Shown piece by piece: positions 45,417 to 53,828 of a stretch of 64,000 nucleotides of DNA (within the stretch, counting starts at the first letter, position 1; the number at the start of each line of letters is the position of its first letter). Under the pieces are notes generated by a model. The model had not been told where the DNA came from. It did not search any database and saw nothing but the letters and a program-made list of their open reading frames with translations. Source of the stretch: Deinococcus sp. QL22. Its GTDB lineage: Bacteria > Deinococcota > Deinococci > Deinococcales > Deinococcaceae. The translations under genes were made by a program, and so were the position numbers. Where the stretch lies: assembly GCF_023370075.1 (NCBI RefSeq), contig NZ_CP097151.1:124001-188000 (forward strand), in the 5' to 3' direction.

Positions 45417-46613
45417 ATGGAAGAACTGTGGATCAAGGATGTCCAGATGGTGACTGAAGGTGGCCTGAGTGAGCGTGGCTGTCTGCAGATCAGGGACGGA
45501 CGTTTGGCCCGCGTGATGGTCGATGTGTCACCGCCCACAGGTCAGGCCGAGGTGCTGGACGGGCGAGGGCAATTGCTGATTCCGGGCATGATCGACCTTC
45601 ATATTCATGGGGCCAACGGCCACGACATGATGGACGGCACCAGCAGCAGCATTGAAGAAGTTTCGCGGGCCTGTGCGGCCACGGGCTGCACCTCGTTTCT
45701 GGTCACGTCCGTCAGCTCGTCTCTGCAAGACCTGCTGCGTCTGATCGACCGCGTTCGGGAAGTTGCGGGACAAGAACCGGGCGCACGGGTAGCGGGTATT
45801 CATGCCGAGGGGCCTTACCTGAACGCGGCCCGCAAAGGCATGCAGAACGAGGCCTTTTTGCGCCACCCTAACCTGAGCGAAATGCGGCAGGTCCTCCAGC
45901 ACGCTGGATCGCTGCTCAAGATGGTCACTCTGGCCGCGGAACTGCCCGGCGGCTTGGCCCTGACGCGCCACCTCAAGGAACAGGGCGTTATTGTGGCCCT
46001 GGCCCATTCGGACGCCACCTATGAAGAAGCGCTGGCGGCCTTCCGGGAGGGGGCGAGCCATGTCACACACTGTTTTAATGGCATGCGCCCCATTCATCAC
46101 CGCGACCCCGGCCTGATCGTGGCGGCCTTTGAGCAACAGCATGTCAGCGTGCAGGCCATCGTCGATCAGGTGCATCTGCACCCTGCCATCGTCCGGCTGA
46201 TGCACCGGATCAAGGGGCCGGAGCGGATGGTACTGATCACCGACGCTCTGCAGGCGATGGGGCTGGGCGACGGAGAGTATGTGTTTGGCGGGCACACCGT
46301 GGCGGTTCGGGAAGGCGTGGCCCGGCTGCCTGACGGCACGCTGGCCTCCAGCACCGTGACCATGAACGAGGCGCTCCGGAACACCGTCGAACTTGGTATT
46401 CCACTGGCCGACGCCGTAATAATGGCGTCCACCACGCCCGCAGACCTGCTGAACCTGCCCCACAAAGGGCGCATCGCTGTTGGAGCCGACGCCGATCTGG
46501 TGCTGCTGGATGACCAGTATCAGGTGGTCTGGACGATGATCGGAGGCCAGATGGTCTTTGGCTCAGGGGCTTCAACTCAGGAGCAACAGACCGGGTCAAT
46601 GACCTGCGACTAA
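45417..46613 (+). CDS. nagA: N-acetylglucosamine-6-phosphate deacetylase
   Basis: Removes acetate from GlcNAc-6-phosphate in amino-sugar and cell-wall recycling. 398 residues, normal length. Metal and catalytic residues: H62 and H64 (DLHIHGANGHD), E131 (HAEGPYL), H197 (ALAHSDATY), H218 (THCFNGM) and catalytic D276 (LITDALQAMG). AGGAGA lies 5 bases before ATG. Its final codons (about the last ten, ending MTCD) lie within the end of an inserted TnpB element, so the original C-terminus has probably been replaced. The conserved core is complete, so activity is expected. Product would feed glucosamine-6-phosphate deaminase, which is not in this window. Confidence 0.93.
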   Translation: MEELWIKDVQMVTEGGLSERGCLQIRDGRLARVMVDVSPPTGQAEVLDGRGQLLIPGMIDLHIHGANGHDMMDGTSSSIEEVSRACAATGCTSFLVTSVSSSLQDLLRLIDRVREVAGQEPGARVAGIHAEGPYLNAARKGMQNEAFLRHPNLSEMRQVLQHAGSLLKMVTLAAELPGGLALTRHLKEQGVIVALAHSDATYEEALAAFREGASHVTHCFNGMRPIHHRDPGLIVAAFEQQHVSVQAIVDQVHLHPAIVRLMHRIKGPERMVLITDALQAMGLGDGEYVFGGHTVAVREGVARLPDGTLASSTVTMNEALRNTVELGIPLADAVIMASTTPADLLNLPHKGRIAVGADADLVLLDDQYQVVWTMIGGQMVFGSGASTQEQQTGSMTCD

Positions 46614-46622
46614 AGTCGCAGG
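46603..46622. repeat. End hairpin of the TnpB element, overlapping two stop codons
   Basis: CCTGCGAC-TAAA-GTCGCAGG: perfect 8-bp arms (9 counting the T-A closing pair). It contains both the nagA TAA and the tnpB TAG. Subterminal hairpins of this type mark the right end of IS200/IS605-related elements, where the 3' part of the guide RNA is encoded. Confidence 0.65.
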
Positions 46623-47935
46623 CTTGTGTCTGAGCTCCACCGCAGCTCTGAGTACCGTTGCAGGCGCTCAGCTTTGGCTTCAACGCTCGACACATCAGGG
46701 CGCACTGACAAGGCACCCGTAGCGGTCCAGTCCTGCCGGACCGCCAACGCTCTGAGAGTGACATTTCTCGCTCCAAGCAAATCTGAATGCACCTGGTACC
46801 CGCAGACCTCGCAGACGAACATCAGTCCAGCTTGAGGTCTATTCCCCTTGCTGGTATGTCCGCACTTGACGCACTGTTGCGAGGTGTAATGGGCATCCAC
46901 CCCAAGGGCCATGCTGCCGACCAGACTGGCTTTATAGGCCAGAAAAGTCTGCAACTCGGCAAAACTCCACTGCGAACGACGCCGCCTGGCCCGCTTGGCC
47001 TTCAGGCTGGCCTGCGGGTTGCTGCGTCCTTCGGTCCGGGTGCGGATGTCTTTCAGGTTCTCCAAGCCGATGATGGCCTGGGGATAGGTCTTCAAAATCT
47101 GGGAAGCGAGGGAATGATTGCGGTCAGCGATGAACCGTCTTTCCCGGCCCGAGAGCAGAACAAGTCTGCGTGTCGCGGAACGGGTGCCTTTGCGCTGCAA
47201 CGATTGACGAACACGGGCAAAGCCCTCTTTCTGGTGATTGGTTTGCTGGCCTGAAAAGAATGTGGTGCGGTTGCGGGTATTGGTCACGACGGCATGGAAG
47301 CGCTGCCCCACATCTACGCCCACGACGTTCTTATGGTCTGCAGGCTGAGGATCAGGCAAGTCCACTTCCAAGCTGACCAACAGAAAATACTGCTTTTTGG
47401 ATTTCTGGTAGGAGAGCTTAGCGCCGCCGACTTCACAGCCGGACTGGATCAGCTCGAGGTGCTTGGAATAGCCCTGATAGGTCATGATTTGACGGCCTTC
47501 CAGGGTAAGGACGCTGACTTTGCCGTCTTTTTTCCAGGTGTAGTCCTTGCCGTACTGGTATTCCAGGGTGCGGGAGACGAACTTGGCGGGTTGCTCGAAG
47601 CCACGAAAAGGACGCGGCTGATGGCCGGGCTTGACGCTTTGAATGAATTTCTGGCGGGTGTGATGGTCTTTGCACTTGGTCCACAAGCCCTTATAACAGG
47701 CGGCCACCTGACGTGGAGCGCTGCAAGCCATCTGAGAGGGCAAACCGATAACTTCGCGCAGATGGGTGTAGACCTCTTTTTGAATCTTGGCGGCTCCGGA
47801 ACACTTGTTCATGTCGAAGGCCCGCTTGGACGTGTAGTTGAGCGCGTCACGGAAGGCCAGCGTGGCCGCATCGAGGGCGGCTTTTTGCGCCTCGGTGTGG
47901 TTCAGCTTGAGCTTTGCAGTGAGCGTAACTTTCAC
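46610..47935 (-). CDS. tnpB: RNA-guided endonuclease TnpB (IS200/IS605-related OrfB)
   Basis: 441 residues. RuvC-like catalytic residues are D208 (VVGVDVGQRF), E292 (IIGLENLKDI) and D385 (QVHSDLLGARN). The zinc ribbon has C355, C358, C375 and C378. All are intact, so nuclease activity is plausible. It differs from the well-known ISDra2 TnpB in sequence and has no TnpA beside it, so it is an IS1341-type, non-autonomous element. Its 3' end overlaps the end of nagA by 4 bases on the opposite strand. The omega RNA should cover the 3' part of the gene and the hairpin at 46603. Confidence 0.92.
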   Translation of the reverse strand: MKVTLTAKLKLNHTEAQKAALDAATLAFRDALNYTSKRAFDMNKCSGAAKIQKEVYTHLREVIGLPSQMACSAPRQVAACYKGLWTKCKDHHTRQKFIQSVKPGHQPRPFRGFEQPAKFVSRTLEYQYGKDYTWKKDGKVSVLTLEGRQIMTYQGYSKHLELIQSGCEVGGAKLSYQKSKKQYFLLVSLEVDLPDPQPADHKNVVGVDVGQRFHAVVTNTRNRTTFFSGQQTNHQKEGFARVRQSLQRKGTRSATRRLVLLSGRERRFIADRNHSLASQILKTYPQAIIGLENLKDIRTRTEGRSNPQASLKAKRARRRRSQWSFAELQTFLAYKASLVGSMALGVDAHYTSQQCVKCGHTSKGNRPQAGLMFVCEVCGYQVHSDLLGARNVTLRALAVRQDWTATGALSVRPDVSSVEAKAERLQRYSELRWSSDTSLRL

Positions 47936-48008
47936 AAGAAATAGAATAGAACCATATCCTTGAAAAAAGTAAGAAGCTTGAGCTTGGAGCGAAACGCTTC
48001 AGCACTCC

Positions 48009-48088
48009 GCCCTCACGGTCGGCTGGGCTATCCCTTACACGACTGAAGTCGCGTGCTTCCCGCCCAGACCCAGTGAACCCGTGAGGGC
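48009..48088. repeat. Nested hairpins at the left end of the TnpB element
   Basis: Outer 10-bp arms GCCCTCACGG (48009-48018) and CCGTGAGGGC (48079-48088) enclose CTGGGC/GCCCAG (48023-48028, 48062-48067) and the central CACGACTGAAGTCGCGTG. The centre shares CGACT-A-AGTCGC with the hairpin at the other element end. This is the probable left-end recognition structure. Confidence 0.5.
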
Positions 48089-48150
48089 ATATCCCCACAG
48101 GCTCAGGGAACGCTGGACAACCCAGCAAGCCTCAGAGCATCTGGCCAAGT

Positions 48151-48183
48151 GGAAGCGCCGGGAGTCATTTCCCCGGCGCTTCC
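48151..48183. terminator. Terminator-like hairpin left of the IS4 copy
   Basis: GGAAGCGCCGGG / CCCGGCGCTTCC, a perfect 12-bp stem with a 9-base loop. It was probably the terminator of the small gene now at 49517-49756 before the IS4 element split them. Confidence 0.6.
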
Positions 48184-48208
48184 ATTCTCCAAAATTCACT
48201 CCGGGCGG

Positions 48209-49478
48209 CTGACGGCCTGACACAATTTATGAGGGAGAGCGAAATCTGAGCACCCAGCCGCCTTCTAAAGCGTCCACAGAACTGACATGCGATTTCTTGC
48301 GACGTCCGGGAGGCGCCGGATCGGCGCCTCCTTGGAGCGTCAGGCGGTTGAGTACTGCCTGCCCCCGGCTCAGCGCGAAGTGGACGCCGCGTAAACCAAG
48401 TTTCAAATAGCTCAGGGCGCGGTTCCAATGGGGATCAATGGTTCTGCGCACACCCTGCTGCACGAGCTGGAGTCCTTCGGAGACGAGCAGGAGCGTGGCC
48501 ACAGAGATCACCAGGATCAGGCGTTCGAGGCTGGCGGCATCACGCAGTTTGGAGTCCTCCAGACCGAAGAGGCCACTCTTATCATCCAAGAATCCTTCCT
48601 CTATTTGGAAGCGCTCGCCGTACTCAGCAAACGTTGCACGACTGGTGGGTTCATCGCTCACCACCTGCCACTGCTCTGGGCCGTCCGTGGGACGGCCCAG
48701 AAACCATGCACCGGCCCAAATCGGTGTCCGGTGATCGTGACGTTGTGGAAGCAGCGCGTTTCGCGCGCTGCGAGTTTGATTTCCCGATGGTGCAGACCCG
48801 TTGCCCGTCTGGAGCGGCCAGAATCAGGCTCGATTTGATGCGGATGCGGAAGTGCCATCCGCAGACGCGGAGCCAGCCCATCAAGGCCGTGTCGCAAAAA
48901 CCCCGATCCGCCAGGAGTCGAACATCGTGCAGCCCAAGAAAATCCAGCAGGCCTTTGACCTCGGCGAGGACAGGCAGGAGTTGTTCGGTGCCGACCTGAG
49001 CACTGGCATGCTCTAGGACGCGGGAGACGAGCGGTACCGCGCGTCCCCGGTAGAGGACGGCCACCCGGATCAGACAGAAGCGTCCGAACAGGATGCTGGT
49101 GTCCAGCGCCAGCGTCAGGGAATGCGGGCCCCAATCCCGCAAGGCTCGGGTAATCAGGGGGCCATACACACTGCCAGGGGCGATGGCTGGATTCTCCAGC
49201 CACCGTCGGCAGCGACGTTCGGTGCTCTGGGCGACCGTGGCCTGGGAGTGGATGTGCGGCAGCCAGGAGGGAATGGAAACGCTCTGGGACAGCACCAAGC
49301 CGCTGACCATCCAGGCCAGCGTACGGGCGTTGCGGACGTCGTTCCACAGGGCGGGGTGGAGGTGGGGCAGGATCGCTTGGTACAGTCGGGGGGCGTCCCC
49401 GGTGGCATTTTCGGTCTTCACAAACAGAAAGTGTCCCCTACCGGGGACGCTTTCTCATAAATTGTGTCAGGCCATCAG
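48209..49478 (-). mobile_element. IS4-family insertion sequence with target duplication
   Basis: Ends carry the inverted repeat GGCCTGACACAATTTATGAG (48214-48233; complement at 49454-49473), extended outward as CTGAC and CTGAT. The 10-base CTCCGGGCGG is directly repeated at 48199-48208 and 49479-49488, the target-site duplication. Length is 1270 bp. The single transposase gene is broken by two frameshifts, so this copy cannot move by itself. Confidence 0.88.
48227..49421 (-). pseudogene. IS4-family transposase broken by two frameshifts
   Basis: Three frames join to one protein. The first (from 49421) holds [38 protein letters not shown] and [16 protein letters not shown] with the first two aspartates. 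The second continues as [27 protein letters not shown] from about 48795. The third, from about 48705, reads [20 protein letters not shown], then [26 protein letters not shown] with the catalytic glutamate region (YREK-like). Frame changes occur near GGGAAATC and GGTTTCTGGG. Both are single-base events or sequencing errors. Confidence 0.82.
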
Positions 49479-49516
49479 CTCCGGGCGGTCAACAAACACC
49501 ATTCTTGACGACTGCT

Positions 49517-49756
49517 TTATTCGTCATCACGTAAAGGTCTGATGGGACCAAGAGGCACCTCCGGCGTGCTGGCCCCCAGGCCCGTCTGACTCGACCACGT
49601 TCCTGTGGAATTGATGGGCGGCACGGCGGGAACCGCGTCCTGTGTGGTTCCTTCCAGTGCGGGCGGATTCACCCGGTTCTGGCTGTCGCGCTCAATTTCC
49701 TCGACCGACTTGCCAAGCGGCTTCAGCGTGTCCAGATCGTTGCGTTTCTGGGTCAT
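49517..49756 (-). CDS. Hypothetical small acidic-basic protein, 79 residues
   Basis: Unrecognised. Starts with ATG 1 base after a GGAG motif. Sequence MTQKRNDLDTLKPLGKSVEEIERDSQNRV is charged and probably helical; the rest is proline-rich (PAVPPINSTGTW, TPEVPLGPIRPL) and probably unfolded. No cysteine, signal or membrane segment. An IS4 element sits just downstream of its stop. Codon pattern and ribosome site make it likely to be real. Confidence 0.6.
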   Translation of the reverse strand: MTQKRNDLDTLKPLGKSVEEIERDSQNRVNPPALEGTTQDAVPAVPPINSTGTWSSQTGLGASTPEVPLGPIRPLRDDE

Positions 49757-49844
49757 GCTCCATCGTAAAAGCCGTGCCGTGCCATTGCATCTGGGTGCTG
49801 TGCCAATGTCTTAACCTGTGCCTGCCAGCAGGCTTGCCCCCGGC

Positions 49845-50930
49845 TCAGAGGGTCAGGGGTGCAGGCCGTTCGGCGGTGGTGCTGAGGGTCAGGGTCCGGC
49901 CCGCCTCGGCACTTTCCAGCGTGCTCTGCATGGCGTCCAGCACGTGCAGCGCCAGTTGACCGCTGGCCCGTGGGGCGCGGCCCTCGCGCACGCTGGCCAG
50001 CAGATCGCTGAGGCCCAGGCCCCGGCTGTTCTGGCTGTAGGGGCGCTCTACAGGCACGTCGCGCCATTCCTTGTCCTGCGCCAGCCGCATACGAACCGGG
50101 CCGCCAAAGGTATTGGGATCGGGCAGGCTGAGGGTGCCCTCACTGCCGTAGATTTCTATGCGCGGCACCTGGGCGTGCCACACGTCGAAACTGGTGGTCA
50201 GAGAGGCAGCTACCCCCGAGCCGAACCCCAGCAGGGCCGTAACGTGGGTGGGAGTCCGCACCGGAATGCGTTCGCCCAGGCGCTTGGCCGTGGTGATGGT
50301 GCGTTCCTCAAAGCCGCTGACCGCCTGACCGGTGACGGTCTGAATTGGCCCCAGCAGGCTGATGAGTGCCGTGAGGTAATACGGTCCCATATCGAACATC
50401 GGGCCTGCTCCGGGTTGATAAAAAAAGTCGGGGTTGGGATGCCAGGTTTCGACGCCGTGGCTCATCATGAACGCGGTTGCGGCCAGGGGGCGGCCAATCA
50501 CGCCCTCATCGATCAGCTGGCGGCAGGTTTGCAGGCCCGCGCCCAGAAAGGTGTCGGGAGCGCTGCCCAGGCGCAGGCCCCGCGCCCTGGCCAGTTCGAC
50601 CAGGGCGCGGCCCGCCTCCCGGTCAAGCGCCAGCGGCTTTTCACCGTACACATGCTTGCCCGCTTCCAGCGCCGCCCGGCTCACCTCGGCGTGCGCGGCA
50701 GGAATGGTAAGGTTCAGAACCACATCCACGTCTGGATGGGCCAGCAGTTGGCTGGGCGTCAGCACGTTCGGGATGCCAAACTCTCTGGCGCGTGCCTGGG
50801 CCCGCTCGGCAGACAGGTCGGCCACCGCCACCACTTCAAAGGGAACCAATTCAGCGGCATTCTTCAGGTAAATGCTGCTGATATCGCCCACGCCGATGAT
50901 CCCAACGCGGGTCATCCCAGTCTGGGTCAT
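49845..50930 (-). CDS. Gfo/Idh/MocA family oxidoreductase
   Basis: Last gene of the large glycan operon. 361 residues from an ATG with GGGAGG upstream; it overlaps the ThuA gene by 4 bases. Rossmann motif VGIIGVGDISSIYLKNA, then VVLNLTIPAAHAEVSRAALEAGKHVYGEKPLALD with EKP, and GPMFDMGPYYLTALI with the catalytic-region residues. Predicted to oxidise a sugar or inositol-like compound with NAD(P). ThuA-Gfo/Idh pairs are commonly linked in sugar operons, where they convert disaccharides or 3-keto sugars. The actual substrate is not clear. Confidence 0.9.
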   Translation of the reverse strand: MTQTGMTRVGIIGVGDISSIYLKNAAELVPFEVVAVADLSAERAQARAREFGIPNVLTPSQLLAHPDVDVVLNLTIPAAHAEVSRAALEAGKHVYGEKPLALDREAGRALVELARARGLRLGSAPDTFLGAGLQTCRQLIDEGVIGRPLAATAFMMSHGVETWHPNPDFFYQPGAGPMFDMGPYYLTALISLLGPIQTVTGQAVSGFEERTITTAKRLGERIPVRTPTHVTALLGFGSGVAASLTTSFDVWHAQVPRIEIYGSEGTLSLPDPNTFGGPVRMRLAQDKEWRDVPVERPYSQNSRGLGLSDLLASVREGRAPRASGQLALHVLDAMQSTLESAEAGRTLTLSTTAERPAPLTL

Positions 50931-51607
50931 GCGAGCCTCCCGGCGGCCCACAGCAGACCCCGGCGGTGCAGTTCGGCCACCGTGGAATGCCCGAACTCGC
51001 GGGGGTCGTGGCCCACCGACGAATAAAACACCCGGCCCTGCCCGTAAGGACGGGTCCAGGCCACCGGCATCACGGTTCCGGCAATCCAGGGCAAGACCTG
51101 ATCGTCGAACGTGGTGGTCGCCAGCACGGTGTTCGATGGGTCCACATGCATGTAGTACTGCTCGCTCTCGATCTCAAATCCGCCCAGGCCACGGGTCACT
51201 GGATGGTCGAGGGCCGTCACCTCCACGCGGTAGCGCCGGATGTTGCCGGGGTGAGAGGCAAACTGGCCGCCCACCATAAATTGATAGTCGGTGTCTTCGC
51301 GGAAGGCGTCGCCCATGCCGCCGTGAAATCCACCCAGACCTGTGCCCGTTTCCACGGCGGCGCGGAGGTTGCGGCTCTGCTCGCCAGTCAGCTTGTCCAT
51401 GGTCCAGTTCGGCACGATCAGGGCGTAGTCGCGCAGGGCGTCGGCATCTTCGAGCGCTTCCAGGGTCGTGGCGTCCGTGACCTCCAGACCCGATTCTTCG
51501 AGCATCCCGCGAATCAGGGCAGCGAATTGATGGGGCTGGTGGCCGGGCCAACCGCCGGACAGGATCAGGGCGCGGGCGGGGGATGTTCCAATGGGGGTTT
51601 CCGTCAT
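50927..51607 (-). CDS. ThuA domain protein (trehalose-utilisation type)
   Basis: 226 residues with a glutamine-amidotransferase-like fold. Seen motifs: RALILSGGWPGHQPHQFAALI at the N-terminus, YALIVPNWTMDKL, GTGLGGFHGGMGDAFREDTDYQFMVGGQFASHPG and the C-terminal GRVFYSSVGHDPREF. ThuA proteins accompany sugar dehydrogenases and are needed for 3-ketotrehalose or related turnover in rhizobia. It overlaps both neighbours by 4 bases. Role here is likely tied to the Gfo/Idh enzyme that follows. Confidence 0.88.
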   Translation of the reverse strand: MTETPIGTSPARALILSGGWPGHQPHQFAALIRGMLEESGLEVTDATTLEALEDADALRDYALIVPNWTMDKLTGEQSRNLRAAVETGTGLGGFHGGMGDAFREDTDYQFMVGGQFASHPGNIRRYRVEVTALDHPVTRGLGGFEIESEQYYMHVDPSNTVLATTTFDDQVLPWIAGTVMPVAWTRPYGQGRVFYSSVGHDPREFGHSTVAELHRRGLLWAAGRLA

Positions 51608-52521
51608 GGTAAATCTCCTGTTTGAACCGTGTGGATATCGGCGAGGGTGGGCGCATGTGCGCCGGGGCGGGTACAGGCGGCGGCAGCGCAGGCCAGAGCA
51701 AAGGCAAGCTGCTGGGGCGGAGGCAGGGGGGGAGCGCGGAGGGTGGCGTACAGCAGGGCGGCAATACTGGCGTCGCCCGCGCCCACGGTATCGGCCACTG
51801 GCACCCGGTAGCCCGCATGAACGAGGTCGGCCTGCGGGGTCAGCAGGCGCGCACCTCCCTCGCCCAGGGTGAGCAGAATGGTGGCCTGCGGGTTCAACGC
51901 CCGCAGATGTTGCAGGCCTTCTGCGGGCGTCAGCTTCGGCATCAGGCCCGTCAGATCGTCACCCGACACCTTGATCAGGTGTGCCAGCGGCACATAGTCC
52001 AGAAAGGATTCGCGGTAGGCCCCCGCCAGTTGAGACCGGAAATTTGGGTCATAGACCACCGTCAGGCCGCGTGCCCGCGCTTCACGGGCCAGCGGCAGGA
52101 AGGCGGCGCGGGCACGGTCGCGGACCAGGGTGATGCCTCCAAAATAGGCAGCGACGGCCGGGGCTTGATCCCCTGACTGACTCCATAGGGGCGCAGCGGG
52201 GCCGCCAAACTGCGAATCGGCGGCTTGCTGGGCATAAAACATGTACTGAGCCGGGTCGGTGCGGTGAAGCAGAGACAGCGCGGTGGGGGCCTCGGTGCGC
52301 GGCGCAAAGTGCAGATCAAGCCCGCCTGCCTCTCCCTCCCGGGTCAGGCGTTCTCCGAAAGGATCGTGACTGAGGGTGCCCACGAACGCCGCCGACAGCC
52401 CCAACGAGGCCAGAACGCGCGCCACATTCCAGGCACTGCCTCCGGCCCGCACCCGCCACTCGTCGGGGCCAGCGGGCACAAAGTCCATCACCGCCCCACC
52501 GAAACACAGTACGCGGGTCAT
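51604..52521 (-). CDS. PfkB-family carbohydrate kinase
   Basis: Ribokinase-fold sugar kinase, 305 residues. Starts MTRVLCFGGAVMDFVP, with the GGSAWNVARVLASLG sugar-binding glycine box. The C-terminal catalytic motif is VADTVGAGDASIAALLY, with the Asp base. Closest in feel to fructokinases and 2-keto-3-deoxygluconate kinases. It overlaps the preceding four-carbon acid sugar kinase gene and the ThuA gene by 4 bases each. It presumably phosphorylates the monosaccharide released in this pathway. Confidence 0.9.
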   Translation of the reverse strand: MTRVLCFGGAVMDFVPAGPDEWRVRAGGSAWNVARVLASLGLSAAFVGTLSHDPFGERLTREGEAGGLDLHFAPRTEAPTALSLLHRTDPAQYMFYAQQAADSQFGGPAAPLWSQSGDQAPAVAAYFGGITLVRDRARAAFLPLAREARARGLTVVYDPNFRSQLAGAYRESFLDYVPLAHLIKVSGDDLTGLMPKLTPAEGLQHLRALNPQATILLTLGEGGARLLTPQADLVHAGYRVPVADTVGAGDASIAALLYATLRAPPLPPPQQLAFALACAAAACTRPGAHAPTLADIHTVQTGDLP

Positions 52522-53828
52522 GGGCGGTCCAACGGGCTGCGCTGCAACGAGGCGATGGCCCGCAGCAGAAAGTCGGGCGGGCCGAACGAACCGCTTTTGA
52601 GTACCAGCAACAGATGTTCGGCGGGGGCGTAGGTGCTGGGCAAACCGGGGGCCAATTCCTCGACCAGCACGGTATGGGTGACCCCGCAGGCACGCGTCAG
52701 GGCTGCCGAGGTGTCGCCGCCCAGTGCGATCAGTTTTCCGGTGCCGGACTGACGCGCCACCTGCACCGCTGCCTGAGCCAGCGTGCTGGAAATCCGCTGG
52801 CTGACCTCCACGCCGCTGAGGCCGAGACTGGCCCCCAGAGCCCGCGCCCCGGCCACCTGATCGGGACTGTTGGGCGAACGCAGCAGGGCCGTGCTGTGAA
52901 CCTCCACCGTTGGCAGGACGCGGGCCGCCAGTTCTTCAGCCGCCCGTTCTGGCGTCTGCAACGTCAGTCCCAGATCCAAATCATGCACATGGCCTCCTGC
53001 CAGAACGTACTGCTCAATCTGGGCGCGGGTCTGCGGCATCACGGATCCGGCCACCAGAATCACGCGGTCAGGGTGACTCCACGGAGCAGCGGCCCGCACC
53101 GCAACAGGCTCGGCGGGGGGCCACACAGCGGGCAATTCCTCGGCCAGTCCGCTGGAGCCCAGAAACACGGGTTCATGGGCAAACGCCTGGGCCAGTACCT
53201 GCAAATCCTCCTGCGTTTCGGCGTCCAGCAGGATATAGCGTGCGCCTGCCCCGGCCAACGCGGTCCGGGCAGCCTGCACGGCCTCGGCTCCGGCCCGCAC
53301 AGTTTCGATGGGCAAAATCTCGGTACGGTGCGGGGTCTGCGCTGACAGACTGAGCCGCAAATTGCGCTCGCGGAGTGGATGCACGGGGTCGGCTCCAAAC
53401 TCGCTGTCGGGCAGGGATATGCCCCGCACAAAGTGGTCGCCGTGCAGGGTGGTGCGCCCATTTTTGGGGAAAGCCGCAATCACCACGCCGGAAGCCAGGC
53501 CCAGGGTGTCCAGCATGGCGTCAAATTCTACGCCCACGTTTCCCCGGAACACCGAGCAAGTCTTTTTCCAGAATGCAGCGCACCCGGCGGCCTGAAGCGC
53601 TCTGGTGGCCCGCACTACCCGCGCCCGCGCCTCCTCGGGGGCCAGAAAGCGCGAGTCGGTGTCGATGATCAGCACGTCGGTCCGGGCTTGGGGCAGCTGA
53701 ACACACAGGCCCTCCCAGTCGGCCTCTGCCGAAAGAATCCGGACGGCGTACCCATGCTTGGCCAGCAGCCCGCCAATATCGCCCGATCCGGTGATGTCGT
53801 CGGCCACGACCCCCAGGCGCGGCCTCAT
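52518..53828 (-). CDS. Four-carbon acid sugar kinase family protein (OtnK/DUF1537)
   Basis: About 436 residues. ATP-dependent kinase of 3-oxo-tetronate or threonate in known members. N-terminus LGVVADDITGSGDIGGLLAKHG, then DSRFLAPEEARARVVRATRAL, KKTCSVFRGNVGVEFDAMLD and the C-terminal nucleotide-binding LIALGGDTSAALTRACGV. The start is set at the ATG that overlaps the aldolase stop (ATGA), the pattern of this operon; another ATG 9 bases upstream is possible. With the following class II aldolase it resembles the OtnK-OtnC tetronate route to dihydroxyacetone phosphate. Confidence 0.85.
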   Translation of the reverse strand: MRPRLGVVADDITGSGDIGGLLAKHGYAVRILSAEADWEGLCVQLPQARTDVLIIDTDSRFLAPEEARARVVRATRALQAAGCAAFWKKTCSVFRGNVGVEFDAMLDTLGLASGVVIAAFPKNGRTTLHGDHFVRGISLPDSEFGADPVHPLRERNLRLSLSAQTPHRTEILPIETVRAGAEAVQAARTALAGAGARYILLDAETQEDLQVLAQAFAHEPVFLGSSGLAEELPAVWPPAEPVAVRAAAPWSHPDRVILVAGSVMPQTRAQIEQYVLAGGHVHDLDLGLTLQTPERAAEELAARVLPTVEVHSTALLRSPNSPDQVAGARALGASLGLSGVEVSQRISSTLAQAAVQVARQSGTGKLIALGGDTSAALTRACGVTHTVLVEELAPGLPSTYAPAEHLLLVLKSGSFGPPDFLLRAIASLQRSPLDRP

